NCBI RefSeq assembly: GCF_038900055.1
Contig: NZ_JBBMQM010000001.1
Location: forward strand, 1,054,001 to 1,118,000
Length of the DNA stretch: 64,000 bases
Direction: 5' to 3'
Source of the DNA: Henriciella sp. AS95
Lineage (GTDB): Bacteria; Pseudomonadota; Alphaproteobacteria; Caulobacterales; Hyphomonadaceae
Position 1 is the stretch's first letter. The number at the start of each line of letters is the position of its first letter. Positions 63,241 to 64,000 of the stretch are shown in pieces. The translations under genes were made by a program, and so were the position numbers. A model generated the notes under the pieces. That model saw only the letters and a program-made list of their open reading frames with translations, ran no database searches and was not told the DNA's origin.

Positions 63241-64000
63241 ATGTTTAACGCCGAAGCCTTTGATCTGTCTGATGCGCTTTCCGCCTTTGATGAAGAGGGT
63301 GTCGCGATCGTCACCAATGTCCTGCTGCCAGCTGAGCTTCAGCACGTTCGCGACGCCGTAGAAGAGGTCATTGCCACGGATAGGGCGCGTGGCGAACAGT
63401 TGACCGGTTTCTCCTATGATCCAGATGATCGAAATATTCGGATACGAGATCTTGTCCTCAAGCATGAGGCTTTCCGTGCGCTGGCCGAGAATCCGCTCGC
63501 ATTGACGTTCGTTGAACATGCCATGGGCGAAGACTTTCGACTGTCAAACTTCAGTGGGAATGTCACAGGCCCAGGCTCCCAGCGGATGTATATGCATGCC
63601 GATCAGGGATTCGTGCCGGCCCCGTGGCCACCATACCCTTTCGCGATCAATATCGGCTGGGCCATAGATGATTTCACATTCGAAAATGGTGGAACGGTCT
63701 ATGTTCCCGGGAGTAATCACAAGAGCCACGGACCAGCCCCAGAGGGAGGTTATCCCGATGAGAAGGCCATCGAATGCCCAGCAGGGTCCTTCTTCGCAAT
63801 AGATGGACGGACGTGGCATCAGACGGGCGATAATCTGACGACGGATCAATCGAGAACGGGTCTGTTTGCTTATTATGTGCGACCGTTCCTGATCCTGCAG
63901 AGGCCTTGGTACCGCTTCGTTTCACCAGAACTCGAAGGAAAATTCACTCCCAGCCTGTGGAACATGATGGGCATGGATGTCGGAGAAATTCCAACACTTC
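63241..64000 (+). CDS. Phytanoyl-CoA dioxygenase family protein (cut by window end)
   Basis: An open reading frame from ATG 63241 runs past the end of the window; 253 codons are visible. It begins MFNAEAFDLSDALSAFDEEG and carries the iron site in YMHADQGFVPAP near residue 117 and the distal His in GRTWHQTGDN near 185, with NIGWAIDDFTFENGGTVYVP between. These stretches match the preceding gene closely, so the two arose by duplication. Most of the protein is present and no disruption is seen. Confidence 0.9.
   Translation, partial: MFNAEAFDLSDALSAFDEEGVAIVTNVLLPAELQHVRDAVEEVIATDRARGEQLTGFSYDPDDRNIRIRDLVLKHEAFRALAENPLALTFVEHAMGEDFRLSNFSGNVTGPGSQRMYMHADQGFVPAPWPPYPFAINIGWAIDDFTFENGGTVYVPGSNHKSHGPAPEGGYPDEKAIECPAGSFFAIDGRTWHQTGDNLTTDQSRTGLFAYYVRPFLILQRPWYRFVSPELEGKFTPSLWNMMGMDVGEIPTL

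Noticed and set aside
1-64000. CRISPR arrays, tRNA or rRNA genes, riboswitches, integrases
   Set aside because: No regularly spaced repeats, cloverleaf-type sequences, rRNA segments or phage genes were seen on reading either strand.

Overview
The window looks like chromosomal DNA of an aerobic, GC-rich alphaproteobacterium. A Sphingomonadales or Hyphomonadaceae-like origin is my best guess. The signs are four large TonB-dependent receptors, many oxidative catabolic enzymes, TRAP and MFS transporters, BetA/BetB homologues, a COG0523/DUF1826 zinc module and decayed IS6-family elements. I see no rRNA, tRNA, CRISPR, plasmid or phage backbone genes. The genus cannot be fixed from sequence reading alone. 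Almost the whole window is accessory catabolism, built as modules that each carry their own receptor or transporter and regulator.

Region 1 (0.4-12.5 kb, minus strand) is a Rut-like set. It has an LLM flavin monooxygenase close to pyrimidine oxygenase RutA, a RutB-like cysteine hydrolase, a RutF-like flavin reductase and a nitroreductase. Two paralogous M20 amidohydrolases, two MFS carriers, a TonB receptor and a GntR regulator are interleaved with them. Four of these genes are translationally coupled by 4-nt overlaps. RutC and RutD are missing, so the substrate is probably not plain uracil. A PhoD-type phosphatase follows, and its stop codon lies in IS6-derived DNA.

Region 2 (14.9-27.1 kb) is a peptide and D-amino-acid module. 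It has two beta-lactamase-fold serine hydrolases, a DmpA/BapA-type P1 aminopeptidase, an M81 (MlrC-type) peptidase, the DgcN-DgcA pair for D-glutamate, an SDR, a PhyH dioxygenase, a TetR regulator and a TonB receptor. Together these are the families expected for breaking down peptides that contain beta- and D-amino acids, such as microcystin or nodularin fragments. No MlrA-like gene is visible.

Region 3 (27.2-41.8 kb) holds a TonB receptor, then an almost gap-free operon of TRAP transporter, BASS transporter, acyl-CoA ligase, enoyl-CoA hydratase and Kbl. A converging minus-strand operon carries an ACAD10/11-like acyl-CoA dehydrogenase, an APH-like kinase, two SDRs and an MDR reductase, with a divergent LysR regulator. 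Region 4 (43.1-53.0 kb) is a bet-like regulon: PhyH-BetA-MFS on one strand, two tandem BetI-like TetR genes, a 3-hydroxyisobutyrate-dehydrogenase-family enzyme, and BetB followed by a TonB receptor.

Region 5 (53.0-56.4 kb) is a zinc-homeostasis operon (COG0523 GTPase, DUF1826, methyltransferase) beside a broken zur-like gene and a Zur-box-like dyad. Region 6 (56.5-59.5 kb) carries a YceI lipoprotein and an M3 oligopeptidase lipoprotein. Region 7 (59.6-64.0 kb) has a nearly full-length but dead IS6 element, an SDR, a TetR regulator and two tandem PhyH dioxygenases; the second is cut by the window end. Three further IS6 scars (start of window, 14.4-14.7 kb, 42.9-43.05 kb) mark module boundaries.
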